Origin: Balamuthia mandrillaris
Taxonomy: Eukaryota > Discosea > Longamoebia > Balamuthiidae
Reading direction: 5' to 3'
Length of the DNA stretch: 30,280 bases
NCBI GenBank assembly: GCA_031835245.1
Contig: JAVKOQ010000523.1
Coordinates: 1-30,280, forward strand
A model generated the notes under the pieces. That model had not been told where the DNA came from. It made no database searches and worked only from the letters and a program-made list of their open reading frames with translations. This document shows positions 29,217 through 30,280 of this stretch, piece after piece (the stretch's first letter is position 1; each line of letters opens with the position of its first letter). Both the position numbers and the translations under genes were made by a program.

Positions 29217-30190
29217 ATGGAAGGAGAGCAGGTGGATTGGCGCAAAGAAACGGCTGGCTGCCGGCAGCTCCGTGAGGGCGAGGAGGAGCCGGAATGCCCC
29301 GTATTCGAGGAATAGGTGGAGGGTTGTCAACAGGCGCATGATCTGCTGCGGCAGCACTACGAGCAGAGAGGCGAGGCCTTTCGCTTTTACTGGCTCAGCT
29401 TGCCTCAAGCCCAGAGAAAGGGCCTTTCTCGCTCCGTTGCCTCTTTTCCTTCCCTCCACGGATAAGCGTAAGACCGTCAACTCGGCTATGGTCCCCGAGA
29501 TGGTACTCATGACGTTGTGCAAAGGCAACCTTTTGCTGGAGCTCTTCCAGCAAAGGGCAAGCACAGAGTTCTGGACGATGTTCCGGTCTGACCTCGTCAG
29601 AACCCTCGAAAGAAATGGGGAGACAACTACTTGAAGAGGGACGATGAATATCCTCCTAAAGGGCTCGGCTTTGTACGCTTATTCTATCCCTTGTTCTTTG
29701 TGCTACCCTCTCATTCTGCCTCTCTGCTGCACTCTTCTTCCTGTTTGCTGAAAGCCATTCTGACCATTACAAAATACAGAGCCATCCTGTCAGAGTGGTG
29801 GGGCTGCAGGATGGCTCCAGCGAGTGGATACCAGGTTTGCTTTTGACCAACCCAAAAGCAACATAAACCAGGGACTTTCTTCAGACGATGGTCATTGCGG
29901 AGGCCTCAGAGTATCTCACGACCATTCTTCGTTGTTCCACCATCCTTTTCACCCTCGTGTTGGTCCTTCAACGCGCCATAGCAGAGAGCAAACTCCAGAA
30001 AAAGAGGAAGAGCAATGCCCCACTTCCGGAGAGACCAAAGGCGACGACAGATGAATGTGGGCTTTGTGGCGCGAGGACCGGGGATATTGGGACCACGTTG
30101 CTTGCCTGCGGGCGGTGCAGGAAAGCCGCCTATTGTTCCAAGGCTTGCCAGGTGGCCCATTGGCCGAGTCACAAGCCGTACTGTCGCTGA
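29217..30190 (+). pseudogene. MYND zinc-finger gene, first half frame-disrupted
   Basis: The last exon (29885-30190, after the acceptor TTTCTTCAG) encodes a complete MYND finger: ECGLCGARTG, LACGRCRKAAYC, SKACQVAHW and HKPYC, then TGA. MYND fingers bind proline-rich peptides. Upstream, protein-like pieces occur in changing frames: ATG 29217 with GEQVDWRKETAGCRQLREGE, an in-frame TAG at 29313, then HYEQRGEAFRFYWLSLPQAQ (frame of 29217), MVPEMVLMTLCKGNLLLELF (next frame, from about 29461), and NYLKRDDEYPPKGLGF (first frame again, from about 29601). No introns of normal size explain these switches. It is either a decaying gene or a region with assembly indels; expression of the intact 3' exon cannot be excluded. 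Confidence 0.55.
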
Positions 30191-30280
30191 GCCCTGCGTG
30201 GCGGTCCATGCGAATGTTTCGCGTCGTCTCGATGCAACAAGCCCACTCGGCTGATGTCATATTTACTAAACAAGGGATGA

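Noticed and set aside
29301-29333. Mini-introns of 33 and 38 nt that would mend the MYND gene frame
   Set aside because: They are shorter than any other intron in the window (54 nt or more) and the last frame switch cannot be explained this way.
29136-29564. 142-residue minus-strand frame
   Set aside because: It lies antisense to segments that read like the MYND-family body and shows no domain or splice context of its own.
1-30280. CRISPR arrays, ribosomal RNA genes, insertion sequences, LTR or Polinton-like elements
   Set aside because: None was recognised; the repeats present are microsatellites, one coding minisatellite and a short 12-nt tandem.

Overview
The window looks like nuclear DNA of an amoebozoan, probably a discosean or centramoebid amoeba. 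Coding exons are GC-richer than the T-rich spacers. Genes are 0.1-0.7 kb apart on both strands and carry many short introns, mostly 54-125 nt with a few up to about 300 nt, often starting GTACGT, GTACGC or GTATGT. Protein content agrees: an ARC5/DRP5-type dynamin, a Crinkler-like kinase, remnants of a TKL-type kinase, and eukaryotic SerRS, CDC123 and ARMC7. The taxon is inferred; no rRNA or mitochondrial marker is present. Exon models were made by hand from splice motifs and reading phase, and most close exactly in frame.

Layout: 1-171 (+) is the tail of a gene ending in a PH-like helix. 250-6664 (-) is one ten-exon gene for an 1850-residue RhoGEF (DH-PH), coiled-coil, DRP5-type dynamin fusion. 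7334-7771 (+) is a small TPR protein, 8124-8872 (-) a cysteine-rich membrane protein, 9263-11410 (+) cytosolic seryl-tRNA synthetase. 11485-14344 (-) is a fusion of an unknown N-terminal domain, a thioredoxin domain and a zeta-like P-loop kinase. 14345-16985 is a 2.6 kb AT-rich stretch with kinase remnants. 16986-19176 (+) is a nuclease-like plus kinase protein of Crinkler type. 19517-20701 (-) is a secreted protein with about 47 YDGGDVS repeats. 21228-22127 (-) is ARMC7, 22353-25214 (+) an IFRD-like protein, 25398-26935 (+) CDC123, 27077-29018 (+) a FIT/PAP2-type lipid phosphatase, and 29217-30190 (+) a MYND-finger gene whose first half is frame-disrupted.

There is no operon-like logic. SerRS and CDC123 serve translation and the FIT-like protein ER lipid metabolism. 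The most novel points are two in-frame domain fusions (RhoGEF-dynamin and thioredoxin-kinase), the YDGGDVS protein, a recurring GTCGACA promoter motif, and TC microsatellites that always lie pyrimidine-side up in introns.
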